Positions 1 to 6,664 of a stretch of DNA of 7,365 nucleotides are shown one piece after another. Location: positions 1 to 7,365 of the forward strand of contig CALJMO010000071.1 in NCBI GenBank assembly GCA_937982065.1, written 5' to 3'. Position 1 is the first letter of the stretch; each line of letters begins with the position of its first letter. Origin of the DNA: an uncultured Collinsella sp. (GTDB lineage: Bacteria; Actinomycetota; Coriobacteriia; Coriobacteriales; Coriobacteriaceae). A program made the position numbers and the translations under genes. The notes below the pieces were generated by a model. It saw only the letters and a list, made by a program, of their open reading frames with translations, ran no database searches and was not told the DNA's origin.

Positions 1-37
1 CGCAAGACGGAAAGCACATTAAGTGCTTTCCTTTGCG
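1..37 (+). terminator. Terminator-like hairpin, 9-bp stem, with outer pairing
   Basis: A perfect 9-bp stem (GGAAAGCAC at 9-17 with GTGCTTTCC at 23-31) encloses a 5-base loop (ATTAA). A second short pairing of CGCAA (1-5) with TTGCG (33-37) lies outside it. On the plus strand the stem is followed by TTTGCG, a weak U-tract, so if it terminates transcription it would most plausibly serve a plus-strand gene entering from the left edge, convergent with the operon. The same architecture recurs inverted at 282-318. No protein end is visible at the left edge, so the terminator role is inferred. Confidence 0.45.
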
Positions 38-55
38 TGCGGAACTCGCGATAAA
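1..55 (-). repeat. Copy A of a structured intergenic repeat (minus orientation)
   Basis: Read on the minus strand from 55 to 1, this segment aligns without gaps to 264-318 read on the plus strand. By eye, 47 of 55 positions are identical. The conserved parts are the flank from TTTATCGCGAG to GCAAAG, the TTAAT loop, and the CGTCTTGCG tail. All eight differences are in the hairpin stem and keep it paired. Conserved flanks with a varying but still paired stem suggest a repeat family maintained for its structure. The left edge of the window may cut the element. Confidence 0.75.
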
Positions 56-233
56 GTTCATATGCGCCGCCCGGCTCCCGCCGCTCTCGGGGCCCCCATC
101 CCAAATGCGGAGCAAAGCTCCGCATGCCATCTTTTCTTTCTGCTAAAGAACGCCGGAAATTCGACGCTGGTTTGTTAACCTTGCTGGACGTTGTCGACGC
201 CAAACCAGCTCAGAAGCTATATCGATACAGAAA
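56..233. other. Gene-free GC-rich spacer with small inverted repeats
   Basis: No supportable gene lies here. The stretch at 61-104 is very GC-rich. A perfect 9-bp hairpin with an AAA loop follows at 105-125, then a pyrimidine-rich run (128-140). The motif TCGACGC occurs twice (161-167 and 194-200), and a 9-bp inverted repeat joins GCTGGTTTG (166-174) to CAAACCAGC (201-209). A minus-strand frame from 130 to the left edge stays open, but it runs through the repeat and does not look like a protein. No promoter, tRNA or other RNA gene is recognisable. Confidence 0.6.
105..125. repeat. Perfect 9-bp hairpin with AAA loop
   Basis: ATGCGGAGC (105-113) pairs perfectly with GCTCCGCAT (117-125) around a 3-base AAA loop. 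On the plus strand a T-rich stretch begins a few bases later (130-138), which makes a weak plus-direction terminator possible. The T-run does not directly follow the stem, so that role is uncertain. On the minus strand there is no useful U-tract. Confidence 0.55.
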
Positions 234-263
234 GGTCCCCGGCCGGAGGGGCCGGATATAAGG

Positions 264-318
264 TTTATCGCGAGTTCCGCACGCAAAGAAGGCCACTTAA
301 TGTGGCCTTCGTCTTGCG
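264..318 (+). repeat. Copy B of the structured intergenic repeat (plus orientation)
   Basis: This segment matches copy A (55 to 1 on the minus strand) over 55 bases without gaps, with the flanks and loop unchanged. The stem here is AAGGCCAC/GTGGCCTT, where copy A has GAAAGCAC/GTGCTTTC. Pairs 289-309, 291-307, 292-306 and 293-305 all differ between the copies, and all remain Watson-Crick in both. The first three bases (264-266) also belong to the left 33-bp arm of the surrounding palindrome. Confidence 0.75.
282..318 (-). terminator. Probable operon terminator hairpin inside the palindrome
   Basis: Bases 288-296 pair with 302-310 (9 bp) around a 5-base loop, and CGCAA (282-286) pairs with TTGCG (314-318). 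On the minus strand the stem is followed by TTTGCG, a short U-tract. It lies about 63 bases beyond the tsaD stop codon, which makes it the likely 3' end of the six-gene operon. The U-tract is weak compared with the terminator at the right end of the window, so termination may be partial or may rely on the larger palindrome. Confidence 0.5.
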
Positions 319-380
319 CAGGACTGTAGAGCAGGAAACCTTATATCCGGCCCCTCCGGTCGGGGACCGCGCCTTTGCGA

Positions 381-2765
381 CTACAGCGTCATGTTCGGAT
401 CGGCGTCGACATCGAACGGCGAGATTTCTCCTCGGTCGAATTTACGGCGGGCGACCTCCGCGATCATGGCGGCGTTGTCGGTGCATGCCGAGAGAGGCGG
501 CACCGTCACGCGGATGCCCTGGCGCCCGAGCTTCTTGATCATCATCTCGCGCAGATGCGGATTAGCCGAGACGCCACCGCCGATGCAGTATTCCTTGCAT
601 CCGGTGGCATGCAGCGCGTTCTTGGCCTTCTTGTACTGAACGTCAAAGACCGCGGCCTCAAACGAAGCCGCCAGGTCAGGCAGATGAATCGTGCGTCCGG
701 CCTTGGTCTCCTGCTCGATGTAGAGCGTCACCGCCGTCTTGAGACCCGAAAGCGAGAAGCGATAGTCCCCCCTGCTGTTAAGCGCACGGGGGAAATCGAT
801 CGCCTTGGGGTTGCCCGTCTCGGCAAGCTTGGAGATGATGGGGCCGCCGGGATAGCCCAGGCCCAGCGCCTTTGCCACTTTGTCAAAGGCTTCGCCCACG
901 GCGTCGTCGAGCGTCTCGCCGAGCACCTCGTAGTCGCCCCACGCCTTGACGTGAACAAGCATGGTATGACCGCCCGAGACGAGCGTGAAGATAAACGGCG
1001 GCTTGAGATCGGGCTGCGCCAGCAGGTTGGCAAACAGGTGGCCCTCCAGATGATTGACACACACGAGCGGTTTACCGGCAGCATAGGCAAAGCCCTTGGC
1101 GAAGGCGACGCCCACCACCAGAGCACCCACCAGGCCCGGACCCTGTGTCACGCCAACAGCGGCGAGTTCGCTCGGCGCGATGGCTCCGCCCTCAAGACCA
1201 AGCGATGCCGCGGCATCCTCGAGCGCCGCGTCCACGACGCTCACGATAACCTCAACGTGCTTGCGCGAAGCGATCTCGGGCACTACGCCGCCAAAACGGG
1301 CATGAAAATCGATCTGCGTCGAAACCTGATTGGCCAGCATATTACCGTCCGCATCAATAATCGCCACAGCCGTCTCATCGCACGAACTCTCGATGGCAAG
1401 CACCAGGCGGCGACGCTCAATTTCGGCGCGTTCCTCGACGGTGCGCTCGGGTGCAGGTAGCGGCCATACACGCTGCTCAGCCGCCGTCGGCTCGGGCGAA
1501 GCATTGTCGACCGGGAGCACCAAGGGCAGCGGCGCCGTCATGACGATGGCATCTTTGCCAACACCGTAGTAACCGCGGCGGCAGCCCGCCTCGGTAAAGC
1601 CCAGGGAGGCATAGAGTGCAATAGCGCCCTCGTTGCCGTCCTCGACCTCGAGCGAAGCCGTGGTGCAGCCGAGCATCTGGGCATCGTAGCTCACGTGCGA
1701 CAGCAGCTTGCGGGCAATACCCTCGCGGCGATGCTTCGGATCGACGGCAACATCCAGAATCTGCACGTCACCGTCCACGACCATGCCACCGGCAAGCCCC
1801 AGCAGCTGACCGTCGTCGTGCGCCACCCACCAGCTGCGCGGCGCCGCAACATCCTCGCCCAGCTCGGATAGAAACATGCCCGGCGTCCACGCCTCGTGTC
1901 CAGCGCCTTCAAAGCAGGCGGCCTCCAGCGCACTTGCGCCCTCGGCGTCCGCCGCACCCATGGGGCGGAATTGCAGATGGCGACCGGCGAGCTCATCGGC
2001 AACGCCCGTAATTTCGCTCTGCGCGCTCTCGGCAAGACCGAGGCGTTTGCGCTCGTTTTCCTCGGCATCAGAAAGGCGCGTATAGATCGGAAGGACGCGG
2101 GCCGGGTCGCCGTCACCCGCGGCATGTGCAAGGAGGAGGCCCTCGCCCGAAGGCCACCACAAGCCGCGCTCTACGCAGCGAGCGACCTCATCCTCGCCCA
2201 GCAGCTTGCCATAGCGCACGAGACCGTCGCCAGTCAGCTGAACCTGGTCCCAGTCCGCGGCTTGGCGCCACTCATCAAGCGCCACGGCAGCCTTGACCAC
2301 GTGCTCGCGCTCAAACTGACGCTCGGGGCCCTCGTCGCTCAGTACATACAAAGCCGGATACACCTCGCCGCGCATGGCATCGGCCAGAATGCCGAGTTTG
2401 CCACGCACGCCAGCCTTCCACGCGGTCCATGCGCAGGCATCGAGCGTCGACACACCCAGCAGCGGCACGTTGGCACCGCGCGCCAAGCCCTTGGCGGTAG
2501 AAATGCCGATACGCACGCCGGTAAACGAACCCGGACCGCGACCGACGACGTAACTGCCCACGTCAGCACGGTCCATGCCAGCCTGAGTAAGCACGCTGTC
2601 GACGGTATTCACGAGCTCCACATTGGCATGGCGACGGCACATATGGTCGCCACTCACCAGCTTCGCCTCGCCCGTCTGCCCATCAATCCAGCTTGCCGCG
2701 CAGGCAAGCATATCGGTCGAAGTATCGAGCGCCACCACCAGCGCGTAATCGTTATGCAAGCTCAT
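381..2765 (-). CDS. tsaD: TsaB-RimI-TsaD fusion: t6A37 tRNA modification plus S18 acetyltransferase
   Basis: A single 794-residue frame joins three proteins that are usually separate. Residues 1-241 resemble TsaB, with ALDTSTD near the start and GPGSFTGVRIG at 77-87. Residues 264-409 are a GNAT acetyltransferase of RimI type: an acetyl-CoA loop R-x-x-G-x-A at 346-351, the N-x(4)-A-x-LY region before GF at 389-390, and YYGVGKDAIVM near the end. After a proline- and acid-rich linker (410-452), residues 454-794 are full-length TsaD: AIESSCDET, the metal-binding HLEGH at 572-576, SGGHT, the DDAVGEAFDKVAKALG segment, GGGVSAN and CTDN with Asp763. TsaD with TsaB and TsaE transfers threonylcarbamoyl to A37 of ANN-decoding tRNAs; RimI acetylates the N-terminus of ribosomal protein S18. 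The start is the ATG at 2765, overlapping tsaE by 14 bases; a TTG 18 bases upstream is also in frame but less likely. All key motifs look intact. Confidence 0.93.
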   Translation of the reverse strand: MSLHNDYALVVALDTSTDMLACAASWIDGQTGEAKLVSGDHMCRRHANVELVNTVDSVLTQAGMDRADVGSYVVGRGPGSFTGVRIGISTAKGLARGANVPLLGVSTLDACAWTAWKAGVRGKLGILADAMRGEVYPALYVLSDEGPERQFEREHVVKAAVALDEWRQAADWDQVQLTGDGLVRYGKLLGEDEVARCVERGLWWPSGEGLLLAHAAGDGDPARVLPIYTRLSDAEENERKRLGLAESAQSEITGVADELAGRHLQFRPMGAADAEGASALEAACFEGAGHEAWTPGMFLSELGEDVAAPRSWWVAHDDGQLLGLAGGMVVDGDVQILDVAVDPKHRREGIARKLLSHVSYDAQMLGCTTASLEVEDGNEGAIALYASLGFTEAGCRRGYYGVGKDAIVMTAPLPLVLPVDNASPEPTAAEQRVWPLPAPERTVEERAEIERRRLVLAIESSCDETAVAIIDADGNMLANQVSTQIDFHARFGGVVPEIASRKHVEVIVSVVDAALEDAAASLGLEGGAIAPSELAAVGVTQGPGLVGALVVGVAFAKGFAYAAGKPLVCVNHLEGHLFANLLAQPDLKPPFIFTLVSGGHTMLVHVKAWGDYEVLGETLDDAVGEAFDKVAKALGLGYPGGPIISKLAETGNPKAIDFPRALNSRGDYRFSLSGLKTAVTLYIEQETKAGRTIHLPDLAASFEAAVFDVQYKKAKNALHATGCKEYCIGGGVSANPHLREMMIKKLGRQGIRVTVPPLSACTDNAAMIAEVARRKFDRGEISPFDVDADPNMTL

Positions 2766-3258
2766 CTTGTACAGCCTTATCAATCAAATCGGAAAGCTCC
2801 GCTGCGCGTTCGCCGTGCGCCTCGAGTGTTATCGTTCGCACGTCGCTATCGTTCTCATCACGCTTAAGCGTTACCGAAAGATACTCGTCTGTCAGTTCGT
2901 CCTGGAACTGTTCGCCCCACTCCAACAGACAGGCACCCTCATAGCCCAGTACATCGAAAATGCCCGTATCCTCGAGCTCGTAAGCATGCTCCAGACGGTA
3001 CAGGTCAAAGTGGAACAGCGGAATACGCCCCTGGTCATGAACGGCCATGAGTGCGAATGTGGGGCTCGTGACCATATGGCCGTCGCCCAGACCACGCGAA
3101 ACGCCCTTGGTAAAGTGGGTTTTGCCCACCCCGAGGCCGCCGGTCAAGATCAGCACATCACCATCTTCCAGGCACGGCGCAACCAGCTCGCCAAAATGCT
3201 CCGTATCGGCAGAGCAAGCCGTTTTATAAATACCTACCCCCAGGCGCTCCAGGGACAT
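2752..3258 (-). CDS. tsaE: TsaE, ATPase of the t6A37 threonylcarbamoyl transferase complex
   Basis: This 168-residue protein has the usual TsaE size and layout. The Walker A motif GGLGVGKT lies at 40-47, SPTF at 65-68, HFDLYRL at 83-89 and LEWGE at 112-116; the last is the family's usual EW(x)E site. In the known system TsaE binds the TsaB-TsaD dimer and hydrolyses ATP to reset it between rounds of t6A formation in the cytoplasm. The ATG at 3258 has AGGAG five bases upstream, starting 12 bases after the UDG stop. The 3' end overlaps the TsaB-RimI-TsaD gene, so the two are probably translationally coupled, which fits their joint role. Confidence 0.94.
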   Translation of the reverse strand: MSLERLGVGIYKTACSADTEHFGELVAPCLEDGDVLILTGGLGVGKTHFTKGVSRGLGDGHMVTSPTFALMAVHDQGRIPLFHFDLYRLEHAYELEDTGIFDVLGYEGACLLEWGEQFQDELTDEYLSVTLKRDENDSDVRTITLEAHGERAAELSDLIDKAVQDELA

Positions 3259-3270
3259 ATATGCTCCTTA

Positions 3271-3891
3271 TTATTCCGAGGCACCCTCTGGCGCGGGATG
3301 CCGCTCCAGATAGTCGCCCAGCATCTTAAAGTCTTCCTCCAGCAGCTCCTGCCACGCCGGATTACGCAGCGCCGCCGCTGGATGGAACGTGGGCATCACC
3401 ACAAAATGCCCCATCTGATGGAACCTGCCGCGCAGCTTGGTGATGCCGATCTCGGTTTTAAGCACAAAGTGCGTCGCAGGGTTACCGAGCGTCACGATGA
3501 TATCAGGCCAAATGCTTCGAATCTGCTCACGCAAAAACGGTGAACAGGCCAGCACTTCCTCGGGCCGAGGATTGCGATTTCCCGGTGGGCGACACTTAAG
3601 CACGTTGGCAATGTAGACGTCTTCGCGCTTGAGGCCAGCCAGCGACAGGATGCCGTTGAGATCCTCGCCCGCCGCCCCCACAAACGGTTCGCCTTGCAGA
3701 TCCTCGTTACGCCCCGGCGCCTCGCCGATAAACATTACGCGGGCGTGGGGGTTTCCCACGCCAAACACGATGTTATGGCGCGACTGATAGAGCTGGCAGA
3801 GATGGCAGTCGCCTAAAACAGCCTCAATCTCCTCGAGCGCAACCTCGCGCGGCGCCTGGTGACTATGTCCGGGGATGTGCATGACACCCAT
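3271..3891 (-). CDS. Family 4 uracil-DNA glycosylase (4Fe-4S)
   Basis: The 206-residue protein matches the thermophile-type (family 4) uracil-DNA glycosylases, which excise uracil from DNA to begin base excision repair. The motif GEAPGRNED at 56-64 is the family's uracil-pocket loop, and TFHPAAALRNP (168-178) holds the conserved HP loop that enters the DNA. Four cysteines suited to a 4Fe-4S cluster are present: C29 and C32 (CxxC), C100 in LKCRPPGNRNP, and C116. The N-terminal 20 residues are a variable lead-in. The ATG at 3891 is preceded by TAGGAG, which overlaps the alr stop codon, and the gap to alr is 8 bases. It has no obvious functional link to its neighbours and is probably just co-transcribed housekeeping. 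Confidence 0.93.
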   Translation of the reverse strand: MGVMHIPGHSHQAPREVALEEIEAVLGDCHLCQLYQSRHNIVFGVGNPHARVMFIGEAPGRNEDLQGEPFVGAAGEDLNGILSLAGLKREDVYIANVLKCRPPGNRNPRPEEVLACSPFLREQIRSIWPDIIVTLGNPATHFVLKTEIGITKLRGRFHQMGHFVVMPTFHPAAALRNPAWQELLEEDFKMLGDYLERHPAPEGASE

Positions 3892-3899
3892 AGCGGCTC

Positions 3900-5045
3900 C
3901 TACACGTAGACCTTGTCGAGACGCATGCCAAAGCCGCAGGCGACCTCGTAGTTAATCGTGCCGCGCAGGCGCGCCATCTCGTCCATAGTGATCTCGGCAT
4001 CACCATCGCGGCCGACAATGATCATCTCGTCGCCATACTCGGCCTCGGGAATCTCATGTGCCGGATTGGACTGGATGGCGACCATAAACTGGTCCATGCA
4101 GATGTTACCCACCTGACGAACACGTTCGCCGCGATACAGCACGTCCATACGATTGGAGAGCGTACGCGAAAGACCATCGGCATATCCGATCGGCAGCGTG
4201 CAGATCTGAACGCGTGTGCGCGGCACGCGATAGGTAAACCCGTAGCCCACGCCCTCACCCATTGCAGGATGTGCCACACGCGTCACGCGCGCATGGACAC
4301 TCATGACGGGATCAAGCTGCATCACGCGGCCACTCAGCTCGCACGGCTGCATACCATACAAGCCAACGCCGGCGCGAATCATATCAAAATGCATCGAGGG
4401 ATCGAGCATCGAGGACGGCGTGTTGGCACAGTGCACGATACCGCACTCAAAACCTGCGTCCTTAATGGCTTGAACGGCCTCGGTAAAGCGCTGGCACTGC
4501 AGCTTGTAGTCCCAACCCGAAGGCTCGTCTGCCGTAGCGAAATGCGTAAATACGCCGTCGCACTGAATACCGCGATGGAAACTAATGCCGCGCACAAAGT
4601 CGAGCACCTGCGTATAGTGAACGCCGATACGATTCATGCCCGTCTCGATGGCGAGATGATACTTGCCCACTTTGCCCGCCGCGACGGCGCACTCGCCATA
4701 GGCCAAGGCAAAATCGGACGTATAGACCGAAGGCATGATGTCAAACTCAAGCAACGTAGGGATAGCCTCAATGGGCGGCTCGCTCAGGATCAGGATGGGC
4801 TTGGTGATTCCACCCTTTCGCAGCTCAACACCTTCGTTGACCGTCGCCACCGCAAACATATCAGCGCCGGCCGAGTACATGATCTTGGCGCACTCAACGG
4901 CACCATGACCATATGCGTCGGCCTTGACCACGCAACACAAGCGTTGGCGAGGATCCAGCAGATTCTTATAGGCCCTCGTGTTGCGGCGAAGCGCCCCACG
5001 GTCAATCTCAACCCAGGACCAGCGCGTCAAATCGGCCTTATTCAT
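3900..5045 (-). CDS. alr: Alanine racemase (PLP-dependent)
   Basis: The 381-residue protein interconverts L- and D-alanine, supplying D-alanine for peptidoglycan. The N-terminal TIM barrel carries the PLP lysine in VVKADAYGHG (K41). GMNRIG at 136-141 holds the conserved arginine near the cofactor. HFATADEP (168-175) and HCANTPSS (205-212) are typical barrel strands, and IRAGVGLYG (223-231) follows. The C-terminal beta domain contains VGYGFTYR, whose Y268 is the expected catalytic tyrosine from the other subunit of the dimer, and GNICMDQFMV (313-322). The length is normal for the family. The ATG at 5045 starts two bases after the nnr stop, with only a modest upstream purine run (GGATGA), so coupling to nnr translation is likely. 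Confidence 0.96.
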   Translation of the reverse strand: MNKADLTRWSWVEIDRGALRRNTRAYKNLLDPRQRLCCVVKADAYGHGAVECAKIMYSAGADMFAVATVNEGVELRKGGITKPILILSEPPIEAIPTLLEFDIMPSVYTSDFALAYGECAVAAGKVGKYHLAIETGMNRIGVHYTQVLDFVRGISFHRGIQCDGVFTHFATADEPSGWDYKLQCQRFTEAVQAIKDAGFECGIVHCANTPSSMLDPSMHFDMIRAGVGLYGMQPCELSGRVMQLDPVMSVHARVTRVAHPAMGEGVGYGFTYRVPRTRVQICTLPIGYADGLSRTLSNRMDVLYRGERVRQVGNICMDQFMVAIQSNPAHEIPEAEYGDEMIIVGRDGDAEITMDEMARLRGTINYEVACGFGMRLDKVYV

Positions 5046-5047
5046 GT

Positions 5048-6664
5048 TTAATCATCCGACCCTTCGTCCATGATTCCCAGATCTTCGAGCGCGTCCTTCG
5101 CCGCCAACTCCATAGCGGGGCCGATCAAATCGATTAGATCGGTGGCGATAACGCTCTTCTCGCCATACTCCGTCGCGGCGGCAAAGCCAGCATAGCTATG
5201 GAGTGCGACGGCGTACGAATACAGCAGCTCCCAGCGATCCATATCGTCACGCATGGTCGCCAGCGTGCCGGCAAGAATGCCGGCTAGAACATCGCCGGAG
5301 CCGGCAGTCGCCAGTGATGCCGGACCCGACAGCGGCAGGAGCACGCGCTCAACACCGCAAATAGCCGTCGTTGGCCCCTTGGCGATGACGACAAGGTTAT
5401 CGGAGCCCGCAGCCCAGACAACCTTCTGTGCGGCAGCGATTGCCGTCCCCAAATCGTTGACCTCGTCACCGGCGACCAAACGTGAAAGCTCACGATAATG
5501 CGGCGTCATGACCAGCGGTTGCTCACGGCGATACATCTCGGGATTACTGTCGATACCGTCAATCGCAATCTTAGAGAGGCAGTTGAGCGCATCGGCGTCC
5601 AGGATAAGCGGAACGTCGAGCTCAAGTAGGCCAGAAACCACCTGCATAGCGCCGGCGGATGTCGTCATGCCCGGCCCACACAAAACGCAGCTGTACTTCT
5701 TAGCAATCTCGCATACCGTCATACGCGCTGCGGCGCCAAAGGAGCCACGGGAATCGGAGGGTATGGCGAAGACCGGAATAGACGGAAGCGCCATGCGAAT
5801 GAGATTAGCGCAGGCATCGGGCGTTGCGACGGCGACATATCCAGCACCGGCGCGTGCCGCAGACTTAGCGGCCATAATAGCGGCACCGGGATACTGTGCC
5901 GAACCGGCAACGATGAGCACCGAGCCACGAGAATACTTATCGATATTGCTCGGCAGCGGTGCAAAATAGTCAACGAGGTCGCCGGGCTCAACGATCTCGG
6001 CAGCATGGTCCACATCGTCGATCACCTCGTCAAGGCGGTCGTACAAACCCCCGCATACCAAGTCGCCGGCATACTCGGGGCCATCGGCACTATACAAACC
6101 AATCTTAGGAGCGATCATCGTCACGGTGCGCTCAGCGCGAATGCAGTCGTCATCGACCACGCCCGTCTCGGCGTTGAGGCCCGAGGGAACATCGATAGAG
6201 ACAACGCGGTCGGCATTTTCGTTTACAGTGGGAATCCAAATGGAGAATGGGGCGCGGAGATCACCGTGAAACCCGGTGCCAAAAATAGCATCGACCACGA
6301 CATCAGCCTTATCAATGAGCACCTCAAGCTCATCTCGCGAGGGACCGACACACACATGCACGTCGCGACCGGCGGTACGGCGGGCAACATGGCGAGCCAG
6401 AGCGGCAGGAATCTCATCCGGCTCAACCGGAGACACGATATCCACGTCAACGCCCTTATGACTCAAAATATCAGCCGCGACCCAGCCGTCGCCACCGTTG
6501 TTGCCAAAACCGACCAGAACAAGGACGCGATCGGGATTGAGTTTTAGAATTTCACGAGCAGCAAACTCACCCGCCAGTTCCATAAGCTCGGCCTTCGAAG
6601 TTCCTTCGCGTTCGATAATATCTTCGAGGCGAACGACTTCCTCGGTACTCAAAACCGGTTTCAT
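5048..6664 (-). CDS. nnr: Bifunctional NAD(P)HX repair enzyme (epimerase plus dehydratase)
   Basis: The 538-residue protein has both domains of the bacterial Nnr (YjeF) family. The N-terminal epimerase (about 1-220) shows GNNGGDG at 54-60, DAIFGTG at 125-131 and SIDVPSGLN at 156-164. The C-terminal ribokinase-like dehydratase (about 235-520) shows YSRGSVLIVAGS (244-255), LCGPGM (328-333), LDADALN (355-361), MTPHYRE (386-392) and AGSGDVLAGI (454-463), whose aspartate D458 is the expected catalytic base. The enzyme epimerises hydrated NADH and NADPH and dehydrates the S form using a nucleoside phosphate (ADP in bacteria). The ATG directly abuts the acpS stop codon (TAGATG) and has AGGAG five bases upstream. 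A short acidic tail ends the protein. Confidence 0.96.
   Translation of the reverse strand: MKPVLSTEEVVRLEDIIEREGTSKAELMELAGEFAAREILKLNPDRVLVLVGFGNNGGDGWVAADILSHKGVDVDIVSPVEPDEIPAALARHVARRTAGRDVHVCVGPSRDELEVLIDKADVVVDAIFGTGFHGDLRAPFSIWIPTVNENADRVVSIDVPSGLNAETGVVDDDCIRAERTVTMIAPKIGLYSADGPEYAGDLVCGGLYDRLDEVIDDVDHAAEIVEPGDLVDYFAPLPSNIDKYSRGSVLIVAGSAQYPGAAIMAAKSAARAGAGYVAVATPDACANLIRMALPSIPVFAIPSDSRGSFGAAARMTVCEIAKKYSCVLCGPGMTTSAGAMQVVSGLLELDVPLILDADALNCLSKIAIDGIDSNPEMYRREQPLVMTPHYRELSRLVAGDEVNDLGTAIAAAQKVVWAAGSDNLVVIAKGPTTAICGVERVLLPLSGPASLATAGSGDVLAGILAGTLATMRDDMDRWELLYSYAVALHSYAGFAAATEYGEKSVIATDLIDLIGPAMELAAKDALEDLGIMDEGSDD

Larger units (their letters stand above)
234..368. repeat. 135-bp nested palindrome with 33-bp inverted arms
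   Basis: The left arm (234-266, starting GGTCCCC and ending AAGGTTT) is the reverse complement of the right arm (336-368). Pairing is Watson-Crick at 32 of 33 positions; the exception, 242 with 360, is a G-T pair. The 69-base centre carries the copy B hairpin at 282-318. The right arm ends 12 bases after the tsaD stop codon. In a transcript the whole unit would fold into a long hairpin with a second hairpin in its loop. I see no target-site duplication and no encoded transposase. It could be a compound terminator, a palindromic mobile repeat or an invertible segment; the sequence alone does not decide. Confidence 0.85.

Noticed and set aside
1..130. Minus-strand frame open from an ATG at 130 to the left edge
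   Set aside because: It passes through the AAA-loop hairpin and the copy A repeat, so the apparent peptide is translated repeat; no evidence of a real gene, although the frame is not closed inside the window.
201..260. tRNA-like words (AGCTCAG and a later GGTCCCC)
   Set aside because: No acceptor stem, anticodon arm or T-loop can be placed around them; GGTCCCC is part of the 33-bp arm.
1..380. CRISPR array
   Set aside because: The repeats are inverted, only two in number and not separated by uniform unique spacers; no cas gene is present.
191..538. Plus-strand open frame of 115 codons across the palindrome and the end of tsaD
   Set aside because: It runs through both arms of the palindrome and antisense into the conserved TsaD C-terminus; no ribosome binding site and no protein-like pattern.
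375..1460. Long plus-strand open frame (361 codons) antisense to TsaD
   Set aside because: It is the shadow of a GC-rich coding region whose minus-strand product has full TsaD motifs; composition is Arg/His-rich and unlike a real protein.
2766..2783. TTG start six codons upstream for the fusion protein
   Set aside because: The ATG at 2765 is a better start codon, leaves a short overlap with tsaE and begins close to the TsaB core; the TTG would lengthen the overlap to 32 bases without a better ribosome binding site.
1896..3543. Two further long plus-strand open frames (1896-2867 and 2767-3543)
   Set aside because: They are antisense to TsaB, TsaE and UDG, which are certain; no recognisable domains.
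4056..5051. Plus-strand open frame of 331 codons antisense to alr
   Set aside because: Shadow of the alanine racemase gene; His/Arg-rich with no motifs.
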